From: Phycisphaerae bacterium | GTDB lineage: Bacteria > Planctomycetota > Phycisphaerae > Sedimentisphaerales > Anaerobacaceae | Assembly: GCA_012744475.1 (NCBI GenBank) | Contig: JAAYBV010000070.1 | Coordinates: forward strand, 50,894-114,893 | Direction: 5' to 3' | Length of the DNA: 64,000 nt | Part shown: one piece after another, positions 8,629 through 18,074 of the stretch | Layout: each line of letters starts with the position of its first letter | How positions within the stretch are numbered: position 1 is the stretch's first letter | Notes under the pieces: generated by a model | Databases searched by the model: none | What the model was told of the DNA's origin: nothing | What the model saw: only the letters and a program-made list of their open reading frames with translations | Translations under genes and position numbers: made by a program

Positions 8629-9969
8629 TCAGACATCCCGGTCCTCTGGGATATCCTCAATTCGAATGCATACCGGCTGCGGGCCGAAGAACTCCGACTG
8701 GGCCAGCTCGGCCAGAGCCGCCGCCATGTTGCGCTCCTGTGTCCGATGGGTCGTGATAACCACCGGCACGGTGTTGTCGGGCCCGCGGCCTTCATGCTGG
8801 AGGGCGCCGCGGATGCTGATTCCGTGGTCCCCGAGAATCCTGCCGTAGCAGGCGACTACGCCCGGCACGTCTTTGGCCATGACCCGGATATAGAACCGGC
8901 TCACCGTGTCATTGATGTCTTCGATGAGGGGAATCACTTCCGCTCGCGGCTTGAGCCGCAGGTGCTCGAACGTCGTTCGGGAATTGCCCAGAGCCACGTC
9001 GATGATGTCGGCGACTACGGCGCTGGCGGTGGGCATCATGCCGGCGCCGCGCCCGTAGTAGAGCGTCTCGCCGACGGCGCTGCCGAAGATGCTGATCGCA
9101 TTGAACGAGCCATCGACCCTGGCCAGTGAACAGTCGGCCGCGATAAACGATGGATGCACGCGCAGCGAGACCCTGCCGCGATCGTCCTTGAGCCCGATCG
9201 CCAAAAGCTTGAGGCAATAGCCCATCTCGCGACCGTACTGGATATCCTCCTTGGCGATGCGGTCGATGCCCTGGACATGGATGTCTTCCAGAGAAATCTC
9301 GTATCCGAACGCCATGGAGGCCAGGATGGCCAGCTTGTGAGCGCTGTCACCGCCGGTGATGTCCAGCGTCGGATCGGCCTCCGCGAATCCCCGCTTCTGG
9401 GCCTGGCTCAGCGCCACGGCGAATTCCTCGTCCTTGGCGCTCATGTTTGAGAGGATATAGTTGCAGGTGCCGTTGACGATCCCGTACATGGCGCGGACGT
9501 TGTTGGCGGCCAGTCCGGTGCAGATGGCGCCGATGATGGGAACGCCGCCGGCGCAACTGGCCTCGAAGGCGATGCACCGGCCGCACTGGCGGGCCGCGTG
9601 ATAGAGTTCCGCGCCGTGCTCGGCCAGCAGGGCCTTGTTGGCGGTGACCACGTCCTTGCCGGCGCGGAGCAGATCGAGCTGGATCGCCTTGGCGACGCCG
9701 GTGCCTCCGACCAGCTCGACGCCGACCGTGATGCCCGGGTCGGCCAGAAGCCGCTGGATGTCATTGGTCAGCACGCCTTCGGGCAGCCGCACCGGGCGAG
9801 GCGTCGTCGTATCCAGGTCCACTACACAGCCCAGTTCCAGGTGCACGCCCATCTTCTCGGCGATGGCGTCGGCCCCTTCGCAGATCAGTTTGGCGACGCC
9901 GGTGCCGACGGTTCCGAAGCCGACCAACCCAACTCGTACGCGTTTGTCTTCCACAAAGTCCCCTGTCAT
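8629..9969 (-). CDS. hom: Homoserine dehydrogenase
   Basis: This 446-aa protein has an N-terminal NAD(P) Rossmann motif 'VGLVGFGTVGTGVAKLI', a catalytic domain with 'VTANKALLAEHGAELYHAA', 'FEASCAGGVPIIGAI' and 'GTCNYILSNM', and 'FAEADPTLDITGGDSAHKLAIL'. A C-terminal ACT domain ('YIRVMAKDVPGVVACYGRIL') suits feedback control. It reduces aspartate semialdehyde to homoserine. It is the first gene of the minus-strand block hom, putative homoserine kinase, aspartokinase, nuclease, with gaps of 60 and 63 nt and a final overlap. Confidence 0.97.
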   Translation of the reverse strand: MTGDFVEDKRVRVGLVGFGTVGTGVAKLICEGADAIAEKMGVHLELGCVVDLDTTTPRPVRLPEGVLTNDIQRLLADPGITVGVELVGGTGVAKAIQLDLLRAGKDVVTANKALLAEHGAELYHAARQCGRCIAFEASCAGGVPIIGAICTGLAANNVRAMYGIVNGTCNYILSNMSAKDEEFAVALSQAQKRGFAEADPTLDITGGDSAHKLAILASMAFGYEISLEDIHVQGIDRIAKEDIQYGREMGYCLKLLAIGLKDDRGRVSLRVHPSFIAADCSLARVDGSFNAISIFGSAVGETLYYGRGAGMMPTASAVVADIIDVALGNSRTTFEHLRLKPRAEVIPLIEDINDTVSRFYIRVMAKDVPGVVACYGRILGDHGISIRGALQHEGRGPDNTVPVVITTHRTQERNMAAALAELAQSEFFGPQPVCIRIEDIPEDRDV

Positions 9970-10365
9970 TGTCCGGCCGGCTCGCGCGATTCACCCTCGC
10001 TGGATCGGTACACCAGAGCATCCGACGAACAACGGCGAACACGGTTCGCCGCCACCCGGTACGCGTTGCACCGCCCGGAAAAACGGCTGCAAATAGTCGT
10101 TAATCAATAGCCAATCGCTCTAAGGCGGTCAAGCAAAAACCGTCGGACATGCCTCCAATTGGGGTTCCGACCTGGATGTCGAGGGCCGCCCTGAAGCCGA
10201 TCTTGCTGGAGCCAGCGACGCCCTCGCGATTGCAGTCCGACCGCCTGGAAGGGGACTTGATTACACGGGGCGGATCGACTATCGTTGAGACGCTCGGCGC
10301 GACAGCGGTCGCGTGCGGGCTGTTGTGGATAGATGGACGATCAGGCAAATGAAGGGAGACTCAGA
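9970..10365. other. Divergent intergenic region between hom and the lipoprotein gene
   Basis: This is 396 bp without a credible gene. A short plus-strand open frame (10149-10352) has no ribosome site worth the name and an unnatural composition. The region holds the putative minus-strand hom promoter (10104-10132). An AGGGAG ribosome site just before 10366 serves the lipoprotein. I found no recognisable threonine attenuator. Confidence 0.5.
10104..10132 (-). promoter_or_regulatory. Candidate sigma-70-type promoter of the hom operon
   Basis: On the minus strand a TTGACC hexamer (10132-10127) is separated by 17 bp from TATTGA (10109-10104). The spacing is ideal, the -35 is good and the -10 is weak. 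It points at hom, about 130 bp upstream of its ATG. Confidence 0.4.
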
Positions 10366-11589
10366 ATGGGCCGACGAGCAATTGGGTTGTTCCTCGCAGC
10401 GATGGCTTTGGCCGGCTGTGCGACAGCCGACTCGAACACGCAAGACCAGACCTTTGGAGGCGATGTTTCGTTCCTCCAGAAGCACGCCGAGGTGGTCGTC
10501 CTGCAAGACCGCTCCGGCAGCGGCCAGGTCGCCGTCGTCCCGGCGATGCAGGGACGCATTATGACCAGTACGGCAGGGGGCCCCGGCGGCAAGAGCTTCG
10601 GCTGGATCAATCGGGAGCTCATCGCCTCGGGCCAGACGCTGAAACACATGAACCCCTATGGCGGAGAAGACCGCTTCTGGATTGGTCCGGAAGGCGGGCA
10701 GTTCTCCATTTTCTTCGCCAAGGACGTACCGTTCGACTTCGATCACTGGCAGACTCCCGCTGCGATCGACACCGAGCCGTTTGAGGTGGTCTCGAAGACG
10801 GCGGACGCGGCCAGTTTCCGACGGACGATGAGGTTGGTGAACTACTCCGGCACCACGTTCGACGTGCAGGTGGACCGGGAGATCAGTGTGCTCGACCGCG
10901 ATCAGGCCATCGAGCAGCTCGGCGCGCCGGTTGGCCCTTCGGTGAAAATGGTCGCGTTCGAATCGAGCAACCGGATGACGAACGCCGGAACCGAGCCATG
11001 GACCAGGCAAACGGGCCTACTGTCCATCTGGATTCTCGGGATGTTCAATCCGTCGCCCCAGACGACGATCGTCGTGCCGTTCAACGTCGGCCCGGAAAGC
11101 CGGCTCGGCCCGGTCGTGAATGACACCTATTTCGGCAAGGTGCCCGCCTCCCGGCTCGTGGTCAAGGATGGAGTCCTGTTCTTCAGCGGAGACGGACAAT
11201 ACCGAAGCAAGATCGGCCTGACGCCGAAACGTGCCAGAAACGTCCTGGGCAGCTACGACGCGGCCAACGAGGTCCTGACCATCGTCCAGTACAACAAGCC
11301 GCAGGGCGTGTTGGACTACGTCAACTCCATGTGGGAACTTCAGAACGAACCCTTCCGCGGCGATACGATCAACTCCTACAACGATGGTCCGGCTACGCCC
11401 GGCGCCAAACCCATGGGGCCGTTTTATGAGCTGGAGACGTCCTCTCCCGCGGCGGCCCTCGCGCCCGGACAGAGCATCGTCCACACGCATCGCACGTTCC
11501 ATCTGGTGGGGGGCAAGGCGGAGCTGGACCCCATCGCAAAAGCGCTGTTGGGAGTGACAATTGCCGAGATTACTTCGGCGCTGCCGTAG
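10366..11589 (+). CDS. Secreted lipoprotein, DUF6786-like
   Basis: The ATG at 10366 follows an AGGGAG ribosome site and begins a lipoprotein signal peptide (MGRRAIGLFLAAMALAGCAT) with lipobox LAGC, so the mature 390-residue protein is lipid-anchored. The body is beta-rich and contains 'MVAFESSNRMTNAGTEPW' and 'LLSIWILGMFNPSPQTTIVV', which I associate with the DUF6786 family of planctomycetes and Bacteroidetes. Its fold may be related to sugar epimerase/beta-sandwich proteins. No biochemical role can be stated. It stands alone, divergent from the hom operon. Confidence 0.75.
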   Translation: MGRRAIGLFLAAMALAGCATADSNTQDQTFGGDVSFLQKHAEVVVLQDRSGSGQVAVVPAMQGRIMTSTAGGPGGKSFGWINRELIASGQTLKHMNPYGGEDRFWIGPEGGQFSIFFAKDVPFDFDHWQTPAAIDTEPFEVVSKTADAASFRRTMRLVNYSGTTFDVQVDREISVLDRDQAIEQLGAPVGPSVKMVAFESSNRMTNAGTEPWTRQTGLLSIWILGMFNPSPQTTIVVPFNVGPESRLGPVVNDTYFGKVPASRLVVKDGVLFFSGDGQYRSKIGLTPKRARNVLGSYDAANEVLTIVQYNKPQGVLDYVNSMWELQNEPFRGDTINSYNDGPATPGAKPMGPFYELETSSPAAALAPGQSIVHTHRTFHLVGGKAELDPIAKALLGVTIAEITSALP

Positions 11590-11848
11590 GGACGGCCGCA
11601 GAACCACTTGTCCCGCATCTGGGTAGCTCCGTAAAGGGTGGGCCGGCCGCTGCACGGACTTTCAGTCGGGCGGCGCGCGATCTGTTTTGATGTCCGGAGA
11701 AGCCACACGTCCCGGCCCATTCACGGAGAATTCGCGTCGGCACGCCAATCCGGCTGGTAGAATCCTGAACATTGTCTGAAGATTTGACATGCTGTCGCCC
11801 GATAAAAAGGGCACAGGTCGACCGAAAAACATTGTGAGTACGAGGATC

Positions 11849-13270
11849 ATGTCGCACAGCATGAAGTCGCGCGTCAAGAAACTGTCGTTCGTTCTCTGGG
11901 CCTGCCTCTGGTTGTGCCGGCCGGTGACCGCGGGTCTCGCCGGACGCATCGCGGGGGTCGTAGGCAAGGCCAAGCCGGCGGAATACGCGGTCCATGTGGT
12001 CGAGCCGGACTCCGGCGCGGTCATATACAGCCACAACGCGACCACCGCTATGACTCCCGCGTCGAACATGAAGCTGGTCACCACGGCGGCCGCTCTGCGG
12101 TATCTCGGGCCGCTCTTCGAGTACCGGACCCGGATCGGGTTGTGTGACGGCGCATTGGTAGTCATCGGCAGCGGGGACCCGCTCCTCGGCGACCCTGCCA
12201 TGGACGCGCTATACGGCCGCCCGAACGGCTGGGTGTTCGACGAGGTTGTCTGCGGCCTTGAGCAACTCGGCGTCGAGTCTGTTGCCGACATCGTCATCGA
12301 CACGACGGTTTTCGACGATCAGCGGGTTCACCCCAACTGGCTCGAAAGCGACTTGAATCGGTGGTATGCCTGTGAAGTGTGCGGTCTGAACTATCGCGGC
12401 AACTGCATCCAGGTGACCACCACGAATCAGGGCGGGCGGATCGGCGTCCAGGTCGAACCGTCCACATCCTTTGTTGAGATTGCCAACGAGATTCAGGCGG
12501 TTTCGAGCGGCGCCACCGGCGTCGGCGCCTATCGGACGCGCCAGCCCAATCGCATCATCCTTCGCGGCAAGTGCAAGGACAAAGAGGGACCGTTCGACGT
12601 GGCCATCGAGCAACCCGGCGCGTTCTTCGGCTTCCTGCTGGCCGAGCACCTGGTCCGAGCGGGCATCCCGGTCGGCGGGCACCTCGTCGAGAGGCCGCTC
12701 GACGCCAACGGCCGGCTCATTCCTGTGGCCGAATACGCCACGCCTCTGATCGACTGCCTGCATCGCGCCAATAAAGACAGCCTGGGACTGGCGGCCGAGG
12801 CGCTGCTCAAGACGATTGCGGCGCACGAGAATCCCGACCGCCGAAACGGCAGTTGGGAGAAAGGCCGCGAACGGATCGGAGACTACCTGACCGGTCTGGG
12901 GATTCCTCGGGCGGAGTTTGAGATCGACGATGGAAGCGGCCTGAGTCGAAAGAACCTGCTCAGCGCCCGGGCCATCGTGGCGGTGCTGCGCGACGCCTAC
13001 ACCGGCGGGAACTGGGAGCTGTACCGGACCTCTCTGGCCGTCGGAGGTGCGGACGGCACGATCGGCAGGTATTTCAAAGAGTCGGCCTACCGGGCCGGGA
13101 TTCTGGGCAAGACCGGCTATATCAGCGGCGTGCGTTCGTTCTCCGGCATCTGCCTGACCGATGAGAGGCCGTATCTGTTCTCGATCATCTCCAATCGGTC
13201 GAGTCTCAGTCGCGATGCGATCAACGCCATTGCCCAGGCCATCATGGACGAGTACCGTCGCAAGAAGTGA
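11849..13270 (+). CDS. dacB: D-alanyl-D-alanine carboxypeptidase/endopeptidase, PBP4 (DacB) family
   Basis: This secreted protein of ~473 aa (S13 peptidase) has a signal peptide (KKLSFVLWACLWLCRPVTAG). It carries the active-site SxxK in 'MTPASNMKLVTTAAALRYLG' and the KTG motif in 'GILGKTGYISGVRSFSGI'. In the place of the usual SxN motif it has 'NKDSLGLAAEALLK', where the Asn position reads Gly. The family trims or cleaves peptidoglycan cross-links. A GAGG ribosome site lies just before the ATG at 11849; an ATG at 11861 is also possible. The open frame extends to 11789, but that extension lacks a ribosome site. Confidence 0.88.
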   Translation: MSHSMKSRVKKLSFVLWACLWLCRPVTAGLAGRIAGVVGKAKPAEYAVHVVEPDSGAVIYSHNATTAMTPASNMKLVTTAAALRYLGPLFEYRTRIGLCDGALVVIGSGDPLLGDPAMDALYGRPNGWVFDEVVCGLEQLGVESVADIVIDTTVFDDQRVHPNWLESDLNRWYACEVCGLNYRGNCIQVTTTNQGGRIGVQVEPSTSFVEIANEIQAVSSGATGVGAYRTRQPNRIILRGKCKDKEGPFDVAIEQPGAFFGFLLAEHLVRAGIPVGGHLVERPLDANGRLIPVAEYATPLIDCLHRANKDSLGLAAEALLKTIAAHENPDRRNGSWEKGRERIGDYLTGLGIPRAEFEIDDGSGLSRKNLLSARAIVAVLRDAYTGGNWELYRTSLAVGGADGTIGRYFKESAYRAGILGKTGYISGVRSFSGICLTDERPYLFSIISNRSSLSRDAINAIAQAIMDEYRRKK

Positions 13271-13282
13271 GCCGCAATCCCA

Positions 13283-14866
13283 TCAGGGGCGAACGTACAC
13301 CTGGAGCCCGTCTTCCCGGCTGTGGCGAGGCCATGCAGGATCGAGTGCCTGGAGCAGGGGCTCTTCAAGAAACGACAGATACGAGGGTTCCACGCCGAGA
13401 ATTGCCGCCGAGGGAGGTTTCCTGTTCAGAAGGTCTTTGAGTGTCGCCGGTCCGACCGTAGGTGTGATCGCGCGGTCTTCTGCCGACATTGCGTCGGCGG
13501 CGCGATAGACGATCGAGCCGCTGGCCAGCTCGGGATAGATGTCGCTTCCACCCTCGAGCGCGTAGAGCGGTCCGAGCGTCAGGACGAGCTTCGGCTCGCC
13601 CACGCGGCCGGCGATATCCACAGCGGTTCTGTGCAGCATCACAGGGGTCCAGTATTCCGGCACGATGACGGCCGGCAGCCGACGCAGAACGGTGAGATTG
13701 GTCAGGATTGCCAGGGTCGCACAGGAGAACGTAACGGCGCAAGCGATACGGAACGACCGTCTGCCGTCGGGCTTCTGTGCGGCCTGACGCAAGGCCGCCA
13801 TCGGGTAGGCGCAGACGATGACCAGGAACGGCACCGGCACCGCCCAGTACTGATGCCACATCGTCGGAGGAATGAAGGCAATCAGACAGAAGCACACCAC
13901 GACCCCGCCGGCCAGAAGAAGATTCCGCCGTGAGGCGTCACCAAGGGATGCGCGACGTCTGACAGCCACCGCAATTGAGTATCCTGCCACAATCAGCAGA
14001 GCCAGATAGCCGGGCGTCTTCAGGCAGTCGATGGTCAACCCGGCCTTGTTGAACACCAGGCCGATCTCGTGCAGCCATCGCCCGTAGAGAGCCGGAATCT
14101 CAACCAGATTCAGCCAGGCAGCTTTCGGCGCCTGCATGACGATCCAGAGAGGCCATGCCAGGACCAGAAGGCTCGCGACGGCAAACGGCAGGGCGGTGCG
14201 GATGCGGTTGTAGATCGATCCTCCGGCCGCTGCGAGCACGGCGGCCAGAAACACGACGACCACCAGGGCCGTGGTCACTCTCATGCCTGTGGCGAACGTC
14301 AGCAGTGCGCCCATCGCAGCGATTCGCCAGAACGGGGGCGCCGGCCGAAAACCGGTTCTCGCAAACACCCAGAAGGACAGGACCACGCAGGCAATGACCA
14401 CGTTGTGGTTCCAGGCGTAGCCGGCGGCGTAGTCCACCAGAGGATTGAACGCGTACAGGACCGCCCCCGCCAGCCCGAGCCATTGCCCCGCCAGCCGATG
14501 GTTGTCGAACGCACGGCGGTAGATCGCCAGGATCAACACGACCACCGCCATGTCGCAGAAGGCGGACAGCAGTCGCCCAACCAGGAGATAGTGCTCCGTG
14601 TGAAGGGCTCGGCAGAGCGTGCCGAGCAGCAGCGGATGGTACGGCAGTTGCGCCGGATAGGCGAAATCCCGGTAGATCGCCTGACCGCGTGCGAGCAGAA
14701 CTGCCGCCGTGCAGTACATGTGCTCATCCCGGCTGACCGGCTGCTTGGTCATGCTGTTGGCCAGGATCGCCGCGAGCAGCACAAGAAGAATCAACATCCT
14801 GCCGGCTGCTGCAAAGCGTTCCGCTGTATGGAGATCGAACGGCCTCGGTTTTGATGCAGGCATCAT
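13283..14866 (-). CDS. Polytopic membrane glycosyltransferase-like protein (GT-C type)
   Basis: This 527-aa protein has about ten hydrophobic segments. The first luminal loop carries 'SRDEHMYCTAAVLLARGQ' and 'AIYRDFAYPAQLPYHPLLL', the acidic loop and proline-rich pattern of GT-C mannosyltransferase/PMT-like enzymes that use polyprenyl-phosphate sugars. The C-terminal ~130 residues form a soluble tail. The acceptor and the sugar are unknown. It converges with dacB (12 nt between stops), and its start is 1 nt beyond the stop of the downstream CBS protein gene, so it probably ends an operon with the CNNM pair. Confidence 0.7.
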   Translation of the reverse strand: MMPASKPRPFDLHTAERFAAAGRMLILLVLLAAILANSMTKQPVSRDEHMYCTAAVLLARGQAIYRDFAYPAQLPYHPLLLGTLCRALHTEHYLLVGRLLSAFCDMAVVVLILAIYRRAFDNHRLAGQWLGLAGAVLYAFNPLVDYAAGYAWNHNVVIACVVLSFWVFARTGFRPAPPFWRIAAMGALLTFATGMRVTTALVVVVFLAAVLAAAGGSIYNRIRTALPFAVASLLVLAWPLWIVMQAPKAAWLNLVEIPALYGRWLHEIGLVFNKAGLTIDCLKTPGYLALLIVAGYSIAVAVRRRASLGDASRRNLLLAGGVVVCFCLIAFIPPTMWHQYWAVPVPFLVIVCAYPMAALRQAAQKPDGRRSFRIACAVTFSCATLAILTNLTVLRRLPAVIVPEYWTPVMLHRTAVDIAGRVGEPKLVLTLGPLYALEGGSDIYPELASGSIVYRAADAMSAEDRAITPTVGPATLKDLLNRKPPSAAILGVEPSYLSFLEEPLLQALDPAWPRHSREDGLQVYVRP

Positions 14867-14867
14867 C

Positions 14868-15878
14868 TCACCATTCCGCCAGTTCGCCCAGGAGTTCCTC
14901 CACGAGATCCTTCATGGTAACAATCCCCACGGGAACCTCGTGGCTGCCTCGTCGACTTCGCGTCACCAGCACGATCTCCAGATCGTCCCGCCGCATCACG
15001 TCGATGGCATCAATCACCGCCGTTCGGCTGTCCATCTGCCGCAGCGGCATCACGAACCGCGACAGATCGTCAAAGGGTACTTCTTCGTTCAGCACGTCAT
15101 ACACGTTGACGAAACCAATGATATGCGTGGGTGCATCCTGCCATACGATCAGCCGCGTCCAAGGATACCGCCGGAGCTTGTTCAGCAGAACCGTCCGGCC
15201 GGATCCGACGCTTACCGACTGTACCTCGTTCAGCGGAACCATGACGGCGCTCAACCGCAGGCTCGGGATGTTGACGATGCGATCGACGATATCCGTCTGG
15301 ATAGGACTCAGGAGACCCTCCTCCTGCGTATCACGCAGGATGGCCCTGACCTGGTGACGCTGTGCGGATGCGATCATCGTCTTGGACGGCACCGATGATC
15401 GAATCGTGTAGCCGAACAGGTACGAGAGTCCCTTGAGCAGGGGTACGGCGCCGCACCAGGTCAGAAGGCGATGGGTGACCAGTAGCATCGGGGCAAAGAA
15501 CGGCATGAGAACGTCGGCGCGGTACAGGAAGACACTCTTCGGGGTGGACTCGGCGAAGACAAACAGCAGGGGGGCGGTCACCATCGCCGCCAGAAGCTCG
15601 GCCGCATGCGCCGATGCTACGGCCCCCAACAGCAGGTAGGTTACGCAACTGGTTGTCACGTAGTTGGCCAGGTTGTTGGCCACCAGAAGCGAGAGCAACA
15701 GGCCGGCGCCGTCGGGCAGAATCTCGCTGAGGATCTTCGGCCGCCAGTGGCCTTTTTCGGCCCCCAGACGGACGCGCAGCCGGCTGAGGCGGTACATGCC
15801 CGTCTCCAATCCTGAGTACACCGCCGAGAGTGCTGCGGCGCACAGGGCCAGGCCGAGGATAGCGACGCTACCGGTCAT
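14868..15878 (-). CDS. CNNM/DUF21 transmembrane protein with CBS domains (second of pair)
   Basis: The N-terminal DUF21 transporter-like domain has four hydrophobic segments ('GLETGMYRLSRLRVRLGAEK' after the first, 'LLLSLLVANNLANYVTTSCV'). Two CBS motifs follow ('VMVPLNEVQSVSVGSGRTVL' and 'EIVLVTRSRRGSHEVPVGIV', with 'TMKDLVEELLGEL' at the end). This is the HlyC/CorC/CNNM architecture linked to Mg2+ or Co2+ homeostasis. It lacks the C-terminal CorC_HlyC domain present in its neighbour. It overlaps the upstream paralogue by 11 nt, so translation is coupled. Confidence 0.88.
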   Translation of the reverse strand: MTGSVAILGLALCAAALSAVYSGLETGMYRLSRLRVRLGAEKGHWRPKILSEILPDGAGLLLSLLVANNLANYVTTSCVTYLLLGAVASAHAAELLAAMVTAPLLFVFAESTPKSVFLYRADVLMPFFAPMLLVTHRLLTWCGAVPLLKGLSYLFGYTIRSSVPSKTMIASAQRHQVRAILRDTQEEGLLSPIQTDIVDRIVNIPSLRLSAVMVPLNEVQSVSVGSGRTVLLNKLRRYPWTRLIVWQDAPTHIIGFVNVYDVLNEEVPFDDLSRFVMPLRQMDSRTAVIDAIDVMRRDDLEIVLVTRSRRGSHEVPVGIVTMKDLVEELLGELAEW

Positions 15879-17139
15879 CAGTCATCGGTTCCAGGGACAG
15901 GATCACCGTCTCAATGCGATGCCTTCGGACACGCTCGACGGTGAACCGCAGGTTGTTCAGGCTGGCCGCATCGCCCGGTTTGGGAATCTTGCCCAGAAGG
16001 GCGGTTACCAGTCCGCCTATCGTCGCCAGCCGGGTTTCACTGAGATCGAGCCCGAGGTCATCGGCCCACTCATGAATCGGCAGACTTCCCGAGAGGCGAT
16101 ACGCGAACGGTCCGAGCAACTCGATGGGCTCGACGTCGCCGCTGAGGTCGGCGCGGCCGAAAAGTTCTGCGGCGATATCCTCCAGACGGACCGAACCGGC
16201 AATGCCGCCGTATTCATCCACGACGACTGCCATGTCGGTCTGTGTCTTGCGAAAATGCTCTAACAGAGATTCAACCGTCTTCTGCTCGGGCACGAAGGCA
16301 ACCGGCTGGACCAGCCGATCCACAGAGGCGTCGGGCTTCAGAAGCAACTGCCGCAGGTGGACCATGCCGACCACCCGGTCGACATCCTTGACGTAGACAG
16401 GCATCTTCGTAAGGCGATGCTCTCGCATACGTTGCCGCACTTGAGAAGGCGGGTCGGAGACGTCGCAGGCGACCATGTCCACACGCGCCCGCATGACGTG
16501 CCGGACCTTGAGGAAGCCCAGTTCGATCACCTCCGTCAGCAGCCGGTTCTCGTCATCGCTGATTAGCCCCCGTTGCCGGCTCAGATCGATCAGCGAACGG
16601 AACTCTGTCAGGGTGATCGCCTTGCTGTGACGCCGATACCCCAGCAGGATTCGCAGGATCGGCTCCAGCAGCAGAACACGCGCCACAGACGCCAGAGGCC
16701 CCAACACCTGGACACATAGAAACGCGGGCAAGGCCAGCACGCCCGCCAGTCTCCAGGAATTCGCGTACGCCAGTGATTTCGGGAGGATCTCACCGAAAAG
16801 CACGAGCGTCAGAAACGCCACGACCGCCAGAGATGCCGCGGCCGTCAGACCCCACTGCGCCTTGATGCGCAGCGTCAGAACGCTGGAAACGGCGAAGAAC
16901 AGGACGTTGACCGTGATATTGCCCAGCAGCAGGCAGGTGAGCAGTTGTCCGGGGCGGTTCAGCAGGCGCGCCAGAAGCCTGTGAACGCGACGCGTGGAAT
17001 TCGTGATCTGCTTGATCTGGCGTCGGGTGAGATTGAACAGAGTCGTCTCGGACCCGGAGAAGAAGGCCGATCCGGCCAGCAGAACCAGCATCGCGATAAC
17101 GTGACCGACGTTCTGGTAGACGGTGGCAATCATTGTCAT
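15868..17139 (-). CDS. CNNM/DUF21 transmembrane protein with CBS and CorC_HlyC domains (first of pair)
   Basis: This 423-aa protein has a DUF21 membrane domain ('AGSAFFSGSETTLFNLTRRQ', 'LLGNITVNVLFFAVSSVL'), a CBS pair ('VMRARVDMVACDVSDPPSQV', 'VGMVHLRQLLLKPDASVDRL') and a C-terminal CorC_HlyC domain ('PIHEWADDLGLDLSETRLAT'). It is a probable divalent-cation transporter or regulator. The ATG at 17139 overlaps the TGA of the histidine kinase (TGATG), which fixes the start; the open frame further upstream is shadow of that kinase. It pairs with the shorter paralogue that follows. Confidence 0.88.
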   Translation of the reverse strand: MTMIATVYQNVGHVIAMLVLLAGSAFFSGSETTLFNLTRRQIKQITNSTRRVHRLLARLLNRPGQLLTCLLLGNITVNVLFFAVSSVLTLRIKAQWGLTAAASLAVVAFLTLVLFGEILPKSLAYANSWRLAGVLALPAFLCVQVLGPLASVARVLLLEPILRILLGYRRHSKAITLTEFRSLIDLSRQRGLISDDENRLLTEVIELGFLKVRHVMRARVDMVACDVSDPPSQVRQRMREHRLTKMPVYVKDVDRVVGMVHLRQLLLKPDASVDRLVQPVAFVPEQKTVESLLEHFRKTQTDMAVVVDEYGGIAGSVRLEDIAAELFGRADLSGDVEPIELLGPFAYRLSGSLPIHEWADDLGLDLSETRLATIGGLVTALLGKIPKPGDAASLNNLRFTVERVRRHRIETVILSLEPMTDDR

Positions 17140-17921
17140 CAGGACGATGATTTGGGCAGGCAGACGCGGAACGTGGTTCCCCGGCCGGGACAGGATTCCG
17201 CTGAAATTTCTCCTCCGTGCGCATGCACGACTCGCTGACAAAACGCCAGACCGACCCCGGAGCCCGAATACGTGGCAGGGCCCTCCTGTCCGGCCTTGGT
17301 CGTATAGAAGGGCTCGAAGACATTTTCGAGGTCTTCTGACGCGATGCCCCGGCCGGTGTCCGTCACCGCGATGTCCACCTGCACACCGTTCTCGGCCGCA
17401 GAGATCGTCAGGTGACCGCCGCCCGGAAGCATGGCATCCCGCGCGTTCAGGATCAGATTCATGAACACCTGCTGAATCTGAACGGGCACGCACACGATCT
17501 CTACCGTCTCCGGCACGTCCACCTGAACGGCGATGCCGTCCTTGTTGAAGTCCCTACACAGGCATGTGAACACGTCGTCCACAAGGGCGCGCAACGCCAC
17601 GCGGTGCTTCTCCTGGGTCTGTCCATTGGCCATCGCCAGCATGCTGATCATGATCCTGGAGGCACGCTGGCAGTTGCGCACGGTCTTGTCGAGCGCCTTG
17701 GCCACCAGATCCGCGTCGTGGGGGTTTTTCGCGGCCAGCGCCGCGTAGTTGGCCAACGGCGTCAGCAGATTGTTGATCTCATGCGCGATCATGCTGGTAG
17801 CCGAACCGAGATTGGCCAGGGCCTGGAGCTGCACGTTCTGCGATTTCAGGGCGTTGTATTCCTGTTCCTTCTTGGCCAGACGCTGGTGCAGGGCGAGGCG
17901 TTTGTCGATGATGCTTGCCAA
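17139..17921 (-). CDS. Soluble sensor histidine kinase
   Basis: I start this gene at a TTG (17921) because AGGAG lies 7 nt upstream on the minus strand. The open frame extends to 17942 without a better site. The ~260-aa protein has an N-terminal coiled coil ('QRLAKKEQEYNALKSQNVQL'), H-box 'MIAHEINNLLTPLANYAALA' and an ATPase domain (N-box 'VFMNLILNARDAML', G1 'DTGRGIA', G2 'GSGVGLAFCQRVV'). There is no transmembrane segment and no cognate regulator in the operon. The REC protein at 18429 on the other strand is a possible partner. Confidence 0.85.
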   Translation of the reverse strand: MASIIDKRLALHQRLAKKEQEYNALKSQNVQLQALANLGSATSMIAHEINNLLTPLANYAALAAKNPHDADLVAKALDKTVRNCQRASRIMISMLAMANGQTQEKHRVALRALVDDVFTCLCRDFNKDGIAVQVDVPETVEIVCVPVQIQQVFMNLILNARDAMLPGGGHLTISAAENGVQVDIAVTDTGRGIASEDLENVFEPFYTTKAGQEGPATYSGSGVGLAFCQRVVHAHGGEISAESCPGRGTTFRVCLPKSSS

Positions 17922-18074
17922 CAGCCGACTCCTTCTGTACAATGCGATCCGTCGTATCCGTACGCTCTGTATTATGCATTGGAAGTCGTTGCCTTACAAG
18001 CATCTGGATCGGCGCGGCTGTGGTTTTTTTCGCAAAGGGCCACGCCGGCTGCCGGCGTCTTGCGGACGACCGCC

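Noticed and set aside
10149..10352. 67-aa plus-strand frame between hom and the lipoprotein gene
   Set aside because: No ribosome site, no homology pattern, and it spans likely regulatory DNA.
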